Shown here in pieces: positions 55,693-63,409 of a stretch of 64,000 nt of DNA. The position numbers and the translations under genes are program-made. Where the stretch lies: NCBI GenBank assembly GCA_029251085.1, contig JAQXDZ010000081.1:1-64000 (forward strand). Reading direction: 5' to 3'. Each line of letters opens with the position of its first letter. Position 1 is the first letter of the stretch. Source of the stretch: Mariniblastus sp. (GTDB taxonomy: Bacteria; Planctomycetota; Planctomycetia; Pirellulales; Pirellulaceae). Under the pieces are notes generated by a model. That model made no database searches. It worked only from the letters and a program-made list of their open reading frames with translations, and was not told the DNA's origin.

Positions 55693-56490
55693 ATGCAGCG
55701 GGCTCGTTTAATTATCGATCCACCCTCGACTGGCAGTTGGAACATGGCAGTCGATCAGGCGATTTTGGAAACCGCCGATCTGACTGGATTGGTCACGCTC
55801 CGTTTTTATCAATGGAGCCAACCGACACTGTCGCTTGGGTACTTTCAAAAACACGCCGACCGAGATCTGCATCCCTCAAGCCTAAGCTGCCCACTAGTTC
55901 GGCGCCGCACTGGGGGCGGCGCGATCGTACACGATCGCGAACTCACTTACAGCCTTTGCGTGCCGAGCTCCAACCGCTGGTCATCGCAAAATGAAGAGCT
56001 CTACGACGCGATTCACAAAATCATCATCGGTGTTTTAGAAGAAGATGGCCTAACAACTGCTTTGTATCGTGATTCGACGGCCACTGCGAACCTCGCCAAA
56101 CATCCGCCCGGACTGCATGGCAATGAAATCTCTCCCAGTCCGGTCGACCCCAAAGCGTTTCTGTGTTTCCGGCGACGCTCTCAGGGAGACGTTGTGTTTA
56201 ATGGACATAAGATTGTTGGAAGCGCACAACGACGGTTGAAGAATTCTCTGCTTCAACACGGCAGTGTCTTGTATGGGAAGTCTAGTTTCGCCCCGGAATT
56301 GTGCGGCATCAACGATATTAGTGGTTCGAAATACACCTTTGCCGAGTTGGCAAGTCGCCTTCTGCCCTCGATTGAAGATTATTTAGGCACCAGCATGGAT
56401 CGGCAAAATTTAACGGAACCGGAAAATATAGCGGTCAAACGAGTCCAGATTAGCCACTTTAGAAACCCTAAATGGCTTAACCGGAGCTAG
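55693..56490 (+). CDS. LipM-like octanoyltransferase/lipoate-protein ligase family protein
   Basis: 265 residues of the BPL/LplA/LipB fold. The lipoyl-binding RRTGGGAIVHDRELTYS (~70-87) and NGHKIVGSAQRR (Lys173) blocks are present. Cys158 in AFLCFRRR sits where LipM enzymes keep their acyl-accepting Cys, which favours octanoyl transfer from ACP over ATP-driven lipoate ligation. LplA is the alternative. Sitting 56 bp after gcvP, it likely supplies the lipoyl precursor to GcvH, a sensible operon member. No LipA (lipoyl synthase) is in the window. Cytosolic. Confidence 0.86.
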   Translation: MQRARLIIDPPSTGSWNMAVDQAILETADLTGLVTLRFYQWSQPTLSLGYFQKHADRDLHPSSLSCPLVRRRTGGGAIVHDRELTYSLCVPSSNRWSSQNEELYDAIHKIIIGVLEEDGLTTALYRDSTATANLAKHPPGLHGNEISPSPVDPKAFLCFRRRSQGDVVFNGHKIVGSAQRRLKNSLLQHGSVLYGKSSFAPELCGINDISGSKYTFAELASRLLPSIEDYLGTSMDRQNLTEPENIAVKRVQISHFRNPKWLNRS

Positions 56491-56659
56491 ACCGGTACTC
56501 ATCTTTTCTAAATCAAATCTAATATGTGGTCGCTTCCTAAAATTTGTTGTCAAATGTCAACACAGCGAACGAATTTCATCTACAATTGGGGGGTATCACA
56601 CAGTTTGACTTTAAATCTTTGTTGAACATAATGATGGAAATTCGAGGCTTATTAACTGG

Positions 56660-56688
56660 GTGTCGCAATTGATGTGTTTTTGCGACAC
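56660..56688 (+). promoter_or_regulatory. Hairpin in the FHA-gene leader
   Basis: Perfect 9-bp stem GTGTCGCAA/TTGCGACAC (56660-56668 with 56680-56688), 11-nt loop, directly followed by GGAG. It could occlude the ribosome site for a GTG start at 56703 or mark the end of the gcv transcript, though no T run follows. Confidence 0.4.
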
Positions 56689-56732
56689 GGAGTGAGTCAC
56701 AGGTGATCCTGAAATCGAGGGGACGAAACGGA

Positions 56733-57386
56733 ATGCAAGTAGTTTTAAGAGTTGTCGGTGGTAAGAATGATGGTCGTGAGATCACTATTGCTGTTCCGAG
56801 ATTCATCATCGGACGTGGAGACACCGCTCATCTTAGGCCTGCCAGCGACTTAGTTAGTCGCGAACATTGTGAAATTCTGTTCGGTGACGGAAAAGTAGTG
56901 ATCAACGACCTCGCCAGTCGAAACGGTACATTTGTTAATGGTAAGCAACTGACCGAAACTCATGTGGCCAAATCTGGCGATTCACTGCGGATTGGTCGCC
57001 TCCAGTTTGAGGTCGTAATTGACCCAGTTAAGGCGAGTGCCAAGAAACCAAGAGTTGGTGATGTGGTCGAAGCCGCTGCAAGAACTGCACAAAACAAAAG
57101 ACCTTCGCTCGAAGACAGTATTACCGACTGGCTTACCGACGCGGAAGACGATCCCAACACCGCCGAACGCAACGCCATTGCCTCTTCTGAAACCATTCAG
57201 TTGAATCTTGAGGAAACGAGTGTTTTCGGTACCTCTAAGAAAGATTCGACCGCGGAAAATAGCGGAGAAGAAGAATCACCGTCAGAAGATGGTCCCAAAA
57301 AATTACCTCCCATGCCCAAACATCAGCATGATAACTCAACGAGTGCTGCCGACGATGTCTTGAAAAAGTTCTTCAACCGTCGTTAA
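56733..57386 (+). CDS. FHA-domain protein
   Basis: 217 residues from the ATG at 56733, chosen because family members begin at MQVVLRVVGGKN. A GTG ten codons earlier has a GGAG 10 nt before it and is the rival start. The FHA domain (~1-100) has FIIGRGDTAHLRP, the phosphothreonine-binding SREHCEI and the NDLASRNGTFVNG loop. FHA domains bind phosphothreonine peptides, so this could read out Ser/Thr kinases; a pseudokinase is 16 kb away, but no active kinase is in view. The C-terminal ~115 residues are acidic and disordered. A strong terminator follows at 57419. Confidence 0.9.
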   Translation: MQVVLRVVGGKNDGREITIAVPRFIIGRGDTAHLRPASDLVSREHCEILFGDGKVVINDLASRNGTFVNGKQLTETHVAKSGDSLRIGRLQFEVVIDPVKASAKKPRVGDVVEAAARTAQNKRPSLEDSITDWLTDAEDDPNTAERNAIASSETIQLNLEETSVFGTSKKDSTAENSGEEESPSEDGPKKLPPMPKHQHDNSTSAADDVLKKFFNRR

Positions 57387-57418
57387 ACGATGTTAAGCTG
57401 ACAACTGAGATCTTCCAC

Positions 57419-57455
57419 AGAGCCATTCTTTACCAAGAAGCGGCTCTTTTTTTGT
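57419..57455 (+). terminator. Terminator after the FHA gene
   Basis: Stem AGAGCC/GGCTCT (57419-57424 with 57442-57447), extended by TTCTT/AAGAA inside, followed by seven T residues and further T-rich sequence. Confidence 0.8.
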
Positions 57456-57499
57456 TTTTTCAATATATTTGCCAATTTCAATCCCCTCGAATCGAAATA

Positions 57500-57538
57500 G
57501 GAATGTCCTGCCTACAGACTCTTGTAGGCGAATATTCC
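57500..57538 (+). promoter_or_regulatory. Stem-loop upstream of the ECF sigma gene
   Basis: Inner perfect 7-bp stem GCCTACA/TGTAGGC (57510-57516 with 57523-57529) inside an outer GGAAT/ATTCC pair (57500-57504 with 57534-57538), 78 bp before the sigma-factor start. It lies downstream of the FHA terminator, so it probably belongs to the sigma transcript or its promoter. Confidence 0.4.
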
Positions 57539-57616
57539 AAAAATACTCAAAAATCGCAGCGATCCGAAAACCTTAGCTGAACTTCTTGAGTATTGCTTAC
57601 ATAATTCTGAAAGCGA

Positions 57617-58174
57617 GTGTGCAATTTGGCTGAAGAACTTCCAATTTTGGTGAACCAGTGTATCGCGGGGGATCAGCTTTCCTTCAGTAAACTAATCCGT
57701 CGATTCCGCGGCCAGGTTTACGGCCTTTGCTTTCGCATGCTTGGGCAGCGAGAAGATGCTGAAGACGCCATGCAGGAAACCTTTGTTCGCGTCGCGAAGA
57801 ACCTCCATCGCTGGGATCCTGAGCGAGCCTTCGAGCCTTGGCTGTTGACGATTGCCGGCAACCGCTGCCGAACTCGCCTAGCCCAACGAATGCGGCGGCC
57901 TGGAACACTTACCCTCGATCATCCCGTTCCAGATCATTCTGTGGATGAAAGCAAAGCCAAACTTCTCTCCGAGGAACTGGATCACGCGCTCCTTACGGTT
58001 AGAAAAGAGTATCGCGACGCATTTGTGTTATTTCACAAAAATGAAATGTGTTACAACGAAATCAGCGAGTCACTCGATATTCCACTGGGAACGGTGAAGA
58101 CCTGGGTCCACCGTGCACGTCGCGAGCTGATCATGAAATTACGAACACGAGGAGTGCTAAATGAAGAGAACTGA
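57617..58174 (+). CDS. ECF-type RNA polymerase sigma factor
   Basis: 185 residues from GTG. Region 2 (GQVYGLCFRMLGQREDAEDAMQETFVRV) binds core polymerase and -10 DNA, and region 4 (YNEISESLDIPLGTVKTWVHRARREL) is the helix-turn-helix for -35 DNA. There is no region 3, so it is an extracytoplasmic-function (group 4) sigma. The following gene overlaps its 3' end by 14 nt and encodes a zinc-type anti-sigma factor, the standard regulatory pair. Target promoters are unknown. Confidence 0.95.
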   Translation: MCNLAEELPILVNQCIAGDQLSFSKLIRRFRGQVYGLCFRMLGQREDAEDAMQETFVRVAKNLHRWDPERAFEPWLLTIAGNRCRTRLAQRMRRPGTLTLDHPVPDHSVDESKAKLLSEELDHALLTVRKEYRDAFVLFHKNEMCYNEISESLDIPLGTVKTWVHRARRELIMKLRTRGVLNEEN

Positions 58175-58883
58175 CATCCTCCATTGCAGCGATTTTGAGA
58201 ACCGCATTCACCAACTTTTGGATGATCGTTTAATTTTGAGTGCTGACGCAAGGCTTACTGAGCACGCTGCTCGATGCCCCGAATGCTCGGTGTTGATGCA
58301 AGATTACGAACAAATGGAATTAGCTTTTGCATTCGACAGCACTGTCGATGGACTGCCTTCCTCCTCCCCAGGGATTACCACCGAATTTCTTACGCGTAAC
58401 ACGAGTGTCATTTTGGCGTTGGTCGCGACGCTCGTCATCTCATTGAATATCTACAGCAGCTACCTAACAAAGATTAATCCGCCTGCCGTAGTTGTTGCCA
58501 AAATAACGACTCCCCCCGCTATTGGTCTGTTTAACTCCGATTCGGTGCCAGCGAAGACCACTCGACGCGAAACTAAACGCACACCGGCAACACCTTCCGG
58601 TTCACAATCGCTTTTCGAATTTTCGCTTGCTCACACAATCCATGGGCCTGAGTTCCCCGGGATTCCGACTTGGAAATCGATCTCCCCTCAAATTGAGTTG
58701 CTAAAACCTTGGATAGATCGCTCCAAACCACTTTTAGATTACTCGCCCGCGCTTTTCCCAGTTTGCAATCTTGGGTATCAATGGACTGAAACGATCAAAA
58801 TTATTCAACAGTCACTTCTCGAATCAAACAAACAACCTGGAATCGGTAAATGGGAACAATCGACCAATTTTAGAACTGCATAA
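58161..58883 (+). CDS. Anti-sigma factor with zinc-binding N-domain and one membrane helix
   Basis: 240 residues, overlapping the sigma gene by 14 nt, so translation is coupled. The N-terminal ~45 residues have His35-x3-Cys39-x2-Cys42, the HxxxCxxC core of ZAS-type anti-sigma domains (putative zinc-finger). One helix (VILALVATLVISLNIYSSYL, ~77-97) crosses the membrane. The ~140-residue outer part is Pro/Ser-rich and has no recognised sensor fold. It probably holds the sigma factor at the membrane until an envelope signal releases it. Confidence 0.85.
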   Translation: MKRTDILHCSDFENRIHQLLDDRLILSADARLTEHAARCPECSVLMQDYEQMELAFAFDSTVDGLPSSSPGITTEFLTRNTSVILALVATLVISLNIYSSYLTKINPPAVVVAKITTPPAIGLFNSDSVPAKTTRRETKRTPATPSGSQSLFEFSLAHTIHGPEFPGIPTWKSISPQIELLKPWIDRSKPLLDYSPALFPVCNLGYQWTETIKIIQQSLLESNKQPGIGKWEQSTNFRTA

Positions 58884-59083
58884 TTTACTTTAAAAGACGT
58901 TTTCCAGTTCCCTCGCTTGCATCGAACCCGCCGCTGGTTTGCCAGCACCTCCCAAACCGCCTCACTGATCTTGCGGCGGCGTTTCGGTTTCTCTAACTTT
59001 CCTCGAGTTTATCCGCGTGTTCGCGCTAAAACGGAACACCGGACAACTGTTTTCAACTTGAGCAAATGACGAGAAATGCAACC

Positions 59084-59860
59084 ATGTTCCCAGCGACAAA
59101 CGCTTCACTTCGCTACCTAACGATTCTCTCTGTTGGTGTGCTGGCAATGCTCACCCTCGCAGTATCGACAGGATGTAAACTTGGTGCCAACCGGCATAAT
59201 GCCATCGGATGCCAAGCCTACAACCAGGGTCAAATCACAACAGCGATCGCAGAATTCAACAAAGCGATTGAAATGAATCCAAATGATGCCGATGCCATCT
59301 ACAACCTTGGTGCAAGCTATTACGCCCTCGGCAAGCAAACAAAAAACCTTCAAGCAACACAAAGTGCCGAACAGCTCTATCGACGCACGATAGCTATTGA
59401 TGATCAACATCAAGAAGCCCATCGCTCACTGGCCGTGTTGCTGATTGAGACCGGTCAGGAACAATATGCTTTTGACCTCATTAGCTCATGGAAAAATCGC
59501 TATCCAACCTCGACCGAACCAGTCGTGGAATTGGCCAAACTCTATCAGGAATATGGCGACAACAGTCGTGCCGCTGATCTTCTTGTTGACGCACTGAAAA
59601 TCAATCCAAATGATGTCCAGGTTTTAGCGGCAATGGGATCAGTCAGGGAAGCTCAAGGTCAGGCTAAATTAGCGTTGGACAGCTACGCCAGAGCACTCCA
59701 AGTAAATCCGAAGCAGCCTCAAATCGCAGCAAAAGTGGCCAGCCTACAAAACCAATTGGTTCAACAATCCGGCTACAACTCTCCGACTGGCGTTACCGCG
59801 AACGCAGCGACCCCCGCTCCCGCGAGATATGGCTCAACAACTCCCTACTCGAAGTTTTAA
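59084..59860 (+). CDS. TPR-repeat lipoprotein
   Basis: 258 residues from the ATG at 59084; another ATG lies six codons earlier. The N-terminus has a hydrophobic segment (LTILSVGVLAMLTLAVSTGC) ending at a Cys in a lipobox-like STGC, so it is probably lipidated and exported. Three to four TPR motifs follow, for example AYNQGQITTAIAEFNKAIEMNPNDADAIYNLG and GDNSRAADLLVDALKINPNDVQVLAAMG. The tail is Pro/Ala/Ser-rich. TPR lipoproteins assemble envelope complexes such as PilF/Pal-type systems; the partner here is unknown. It follows the anti-sigma gene by 200 bp. Confidence 0.85.
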   Translation: MFPATNASLRYLTILSVGVLAMLTLAVSTGCKLGANRHNAIGCQAYNQGQITTAIAEFNKAIEMNPNDADAIYNLGASYYALGKQTKNLQATQSAEQLYRRTIAIDDQHQEAHRSLAVLLIETGQEQYAFDLISSWKNRYPTSTEPVVELAKLYQEYGDNSRAADLLVDALKINPNDVQVLAAMGSVREAQGQAKLALDSYARALQVNPKQPQIAAKVASLQNQLVQQSGYNSPTGVTANAATPAPARYGSTTPYSKF

Positions 59861-60420
59861 TTTGAGAACGAGCGAGAGTCTGGAAAGAGCAGCCTTTTTC
59901 CAATTCCGTCGCATTCCAAAAATTGATTCGATAAAAATTTCAAACCGAAAAAACTACCTAAACCGAATCAATTCCAAGGCTTTTCTCGCCTACTCGTTCA
60001 GCGGCTAAGGGCGTCCTGAGCTCTGCGGAGGAATTGACACTATAAATGACGATTAACGTCACTGCAGTTGCCCCAAGAAAACACGCGCTGCGCGGCGTAC
60101 TTTCAAATCTTAAATTGTCCGTGAGACCTTCAACGAAAACCGCTGCTTGGCTTCCCCTTGCCGCACTTTTCACCCTCATAGTCGATGTTTAGAATCGAAC
60201 AAGCACGGTCGGCATGGCTTTTTTCTGCTCCGAATCCAATAAGATTTTGTGGGACAAAACTGGAAGGACGCCTTTACTGATTCTACGATCAGGACGAAGT
60301 GCAACTGACGGCCTGTGATTTCGAGATTCCTGTACCTAGGTTTTATTTTCCGACAGATAACACCCCAAACTAATTCGCCGAATACTTTCGCGTCTTTTTT
60401 CGACATACTTTGAGACAACC
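59861..60420. other. Non-coding gap before serC
   Basis: 560 bp without a supported gene; two minus-strand ORFs (59958-60179 and 60176-60418) look random. A 10-bp inverted repeat AATTGATTCG/CGAATCAATT (59921-59930 with 59964-59973) follows the TPR gene. A TGACG-ATTAA-CGTCA palindrome (60047-60061) and a TTGACA (60034-60039) lie further on and could belong to the serC promoter region. Confidence 0.45.
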
Positions 60421-61524
60421 ATGACCAATACGAATTCTCGTGTATTTAATTTTTCAGCAGGGCCAGCAGTACTTCCCGAGGTCGTATTAGAGCAAATTCA
60501 AAGTGAAATGCTTTCCCTTCCCGGCGTCGGCTCGAGTGTTCTTGAAATTAGCCATCGGAGTAAGGATTTCGATGAAATTCTCAATGATGCAACCTCTCGA
60601 ATCGCTGATCTGACCAACCTACCGGACACTCATGAAGTACTCTTTCTGCAAGGTGGCAGCGCACTTCAGAATGTCATGATGCCAATGAATTTTTTAACCG
60701 AAAAAAGTCAGACAGCAGATGTCATTGTGACGGGAGCATGGGGTAAAAAAACTGCCGCCGAGGTCTCTCGATTTGGAAACCTCAACATTGCTTGGGATGG
60801 CAACGACTCGAGTTACAACAAAGTGCCAAAACAAGACGAACTACAACTAACTCCAAACGCAGCCTATTGCCACTTAACCTCCAATGAAACCATACAAGGA
60901 GTTAAGTACTGGGATTTACCCGAGACGGGAGACGTTCCACTTCTTGTCGATAAGTCATCCGATCTTTTTTCAGAACCGATCGACATTGAGAAATACGGAT
61001 TAATTTACGCCTGTGCCCAAAAAAATGCAGGGATCGCAGGAGTGAATGTTTTGATTTTGAAAAAAGAACTACTGGACCGCTGCGATGATCGCTTGCCAAG
61101 TTATCTCGATTATTCAAAGCATTCGAAAGCTGGTTCACGATTCAATACACCACCAACCTTTGCGATCTATGTGACCGGTCTCGTTTGTAAATGGCTACAA
61201 GAAGAAAAGGGCGGGTTGGCGAGCATCAGTCAATTCAATCAGGATAAGGCAAGCCTTCTGTACAACGAGATTGACCAAAGCAATGGTTTCTATTCGGGCC
61301 ATGCAGCAAAAGATGACCGATCGATCATGAACGTTGTGTTCACATTGAAAACCGAAGATTTAGAAACCCAATTCCTCACCGAAGCAACTCAAGCCGGTTT
61401 GACTACTCTCAAGGGACACAGAAGCCTCGGAGGAATTCGAGCGTCGATCTACAACGCCATGCCGATTGAGGGCGTTGAATCACTAGCTCAATTCATGGCA
61501 GATTTTGCCCGGAAGAACGGTTAA
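60421..61524 (+). CDS. serC: Phosphoserine aminotransferase
   Basis: 367 residues. It starts RVFNFSAGPAVLPEVVLEQ, the SerC signature, with FLQGGSALQNVMMP, the PLP Lys in YACAQKNAGIAGV (~199) and GHRSLGGIRASIYNA near the end, which holds the phosphate-binding Arg. It transfers the amino group of glutamate to 3-phosphohydroxypyruvate, step two of serine synthesis (and the matching step of PLP synthesis). serA follows after 17 bp, so the two are an operon in reverse pathway order. Cytosolic. Confidence 0.97.
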   Translation: MTNTNSRVFNFSAGPAVLPEVVLEQIQSEMLSLPGVGSSVLEISHRSKDFDEILNDATSRIADLTNLPDTHEVLFLQGGSALQNVMMPMNFLTEKSQTADVIVTGAWGKKTAAEVSRFGNLNIAWDGNDSSYNKVPKQDELQLTPNAAYCHLTSNETIQGVKYWDLPETGDVPLLVDKSSDLFSEPIDIEKYGLIYACAQKNAGIAGVNVLILKKELLDRCDDRLPSYLDYSKHSKAGSRFNTPPTFAIYVTGLVCKWLQEEKGGLASISQFNQDKASLLYNEIDQSNGFYSGHAAKDDRSIMNVVFTLKTEDLETQFLTEATQAGLTTLKGHRSLGGIRASIYNAMPIEGVESLAQFMADFARKNG

Positions 61525-61541
61525 CAAAGGACGAAATCAAA

Positions 61542-63218
61542 ATGTCAGTTGCCACTCAACCACCGCTACAAACCTCTACAAAATCGAAAGACGACCCAAT
61601 GGCGCGTATCATTGTTCTCGACGACCTCGCCGCAGAAGGCTTGGCCAAACTGGAATCCGCGGAAGGAATTACTTTTGACATCAAAATTGGTCTCAAAGGT
61701 GAAGAACTTCGTGAGGCGCTTACCCACTATGACGGAGCGGTCTGTCGTAGTGGTGTGAAAATCACAGCCGAAACGCTGGAGGGAAATAAGTCACTCAAAG
61801 CCATCGTGCGTGCAGGGGTCGGAACAGATAACATCGATAAATCGACCGCGACGCTCCTCGGTATCGTCGTCATGAATACACCCGCTGGCAACACCATCAG
61901 CACGGCCGAACATACAATGGCTCTCCTGCTCGGCCTCTCTCGAAAGATTGGCCCCGCCTACTCAAGCTTACAAGCTGGGCGATGGGATCGAAAGAAATTT
62001 AAAGGCTCCCAAGTCAGTGGCAAAACACTTGGTATCGTCGGCCTGGGTCGAATTGGTTTGGAAGTGGCCTCGCGAGCACGGGCATTTGGCATGGATGTTA
62101 TCGGCTATGATCCCTTCCTGTCGTCCGAACGAGCCGAGGATCTTGGCATCACTAAAGTTGCCCAAGTGTGTGACCTTCTACCAAAAATTGACTACCTAAC
62201 CGTGCATACACCTTTAACCCCGGAAACCAAGGGGCTGATTGGCCACGAGGAAGTCAAGTTAATGAAACCAAACGCTAGATTGGTCAACTGTGCCCGCGGC
62301 GGCATCTACGACAACGATGCGTTAATTGCTGGACTGGAATCCGGGCAACTAGGCGGCGTAGCACTAGACGTTTACCCAGAAGAACCGTGCACCGATAATC
62401 CGCTTTTTCAAATGGACAATGTGCTATGCACTCCACATTTAGGTGCGAGCACTGATGAAGCTCAAATCGAAGTTGCGGTAGAGGCCGTCGACCTATTGGT
62501 TAATTTCTTGACCACCGGCGAAATTAAATCAGCAGTCAATACGATTTCGCTTGATCCAAAAACACTCAACGATCTCCGAAGCCATCTCGACGTTGCCCAC
62601 CGCCTTGGAGTCCTACTTGGGCAATGGCATGGCGGGGCAATCGAAAAATGCGAACTTGAATTCCAGGGCGATATTTCAGAAAAAGATACGCGGCCTCTAG
62701 TCTCCGCATTCTGTGCAGGACTGCTCGGTCACGTGACCGACGATGCTAACATTATCAACGCCGAGATGCTTTGCCGTGAACGAGGCATCGATATTTCCCG
62801 AACTTCCAATTCAGACACGGGTGACTTTAGCAGTTCTATTACCGCTACGGTTTCCGGTGAAAGTGTCACGCGGACTGCAACAGGAACGCTGTTTGGAAAA
62901 AGCATGCCTCGGCTAGTCCGACTGGACGAGTACAGGACAGAAACTTACATGGATGGAAATCTTTTGATCTTCAACCACTCTGACATCCCAGGAATTATTG
63001 GCTACGTTGGTAGCGTGCTTGCCGAAGAACAGGTCAACATCGCCCAGATGGCCGTCGGACGCGAAGGGGATCAGGGCGGATCGGCAATCGGCATTCTCAA
63101 TGTGGATTCCATCGTTTCCACCCCGACACTCGAACGTGTGCTTGAAAATGATGCCATCGACTCGGTACATCTAATTAATTTACCAGCCTTTGATGAGCTT
63201 CCTGACTGGTTGGTTTAA
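61542..63218 (+). CDS. serA: D-3-phosphoglycerate dehydrogenase (ASB plus ACT type)
   Basis: 558 residues from an ATG with AGGA about 9 nt upstream. An inner Met 19 codons in (MARIIVLDDL) matches shorter family starts, but the spacing favours the outer one. The catalytic Arg (NCARGGIYDN), Glu (DVYPEEPCT) and His (CTPHLGAST) are present, with nucleotide-binding GIVGLGRIG. The C-terminal ~230 residues are the intervening ASB domain and an ACT domain (LLIFNHSDIPGIIG), so serine feedback is likely. It oxidises 3-phosphoglycerate, the first step of serine synthesis. Terminator follows. Confidence 0.97.
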   Translation: MSVATQPPLQTSTKSKDDPMARIIVLDDLAAEGLAKLESAEGITFDIKIGLKGEELREALTHYDGAVCRSGVKITAETLEGNKSLKAIVRAGVGTDNIDKSTATLLGIVVMNTPAGNTISTAEHTMALLLGLSRKIGPAYSSLQAGRWDRKKFKGSQVSGKTLGIVGLGRIGLEVASRARAFGMDVIGYDPFLSSERAEDLGITKVAQVCDLLPKIDYLTVHTPLTPETKGLIGHEEVKLMKPNARLVNCARGGIYDNDALIAGLESGQLGGVALDVYPEEPCTDNPLFQMDNVLCTPHLGASTDEAQIEVAVEAVDLLVNFLTTGEIKSAVNTISLDPKTLNDLRSHLDVAHRLGVLLGQWHGGAIEKCELEFQGDISEKDTRPLVSAFCAGLLGHVTDDANIINAEMLCRERGIDISRTSNSDTGDFSSSITATVSGESVTRTATGTLFGKSMPRLVRLDEYRTETYMDGNLLIFNHSDIPGIIGYVGSVLAEEQVNIAQMAVGREGDQGGSAIGILNVDSIVSTPTLERVLENDAIDSVHLINLPAFDELPDWLV

Positions 63219-63265
63219 GACTAACGAGTCGACCAAACTCACCAAAAACCAATTTGATTACGATC

Positions 63266-63301
63266 AAAGCCCGTGGCATTGTAAAATGCCGCGGGCTTTT
63301 T
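63266..63301 (+). terminator. Terminator of serC-serA
   Basis: 15-bp stem AAAGCCCGTGGCATT/AATGCCGCGGGCTTT (63266-63280 with 63285-63299, one G-U type mismatch) and a 4-nt loop, followed by a T run. It lies 47 bp after the serA stop. Confidence 0.85.
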
Positions 63302-63409
63302 CGTCGACATCTTCTAGGTCTCTAACTACTCTAGAATCAAACGGTTTGTTTAGATCTCCCCCGGACCGCATCCAACTCTTATTTCTTCTCGCAATACTCA
63401 TACAAGACC

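Noticed and set aside
59958-60418. Two overlapping minus-strand ORFs upstream of serC.
   Set aside because: Cys/Arg-rich random peptides without start signals; the region reads as promoter and spacer.
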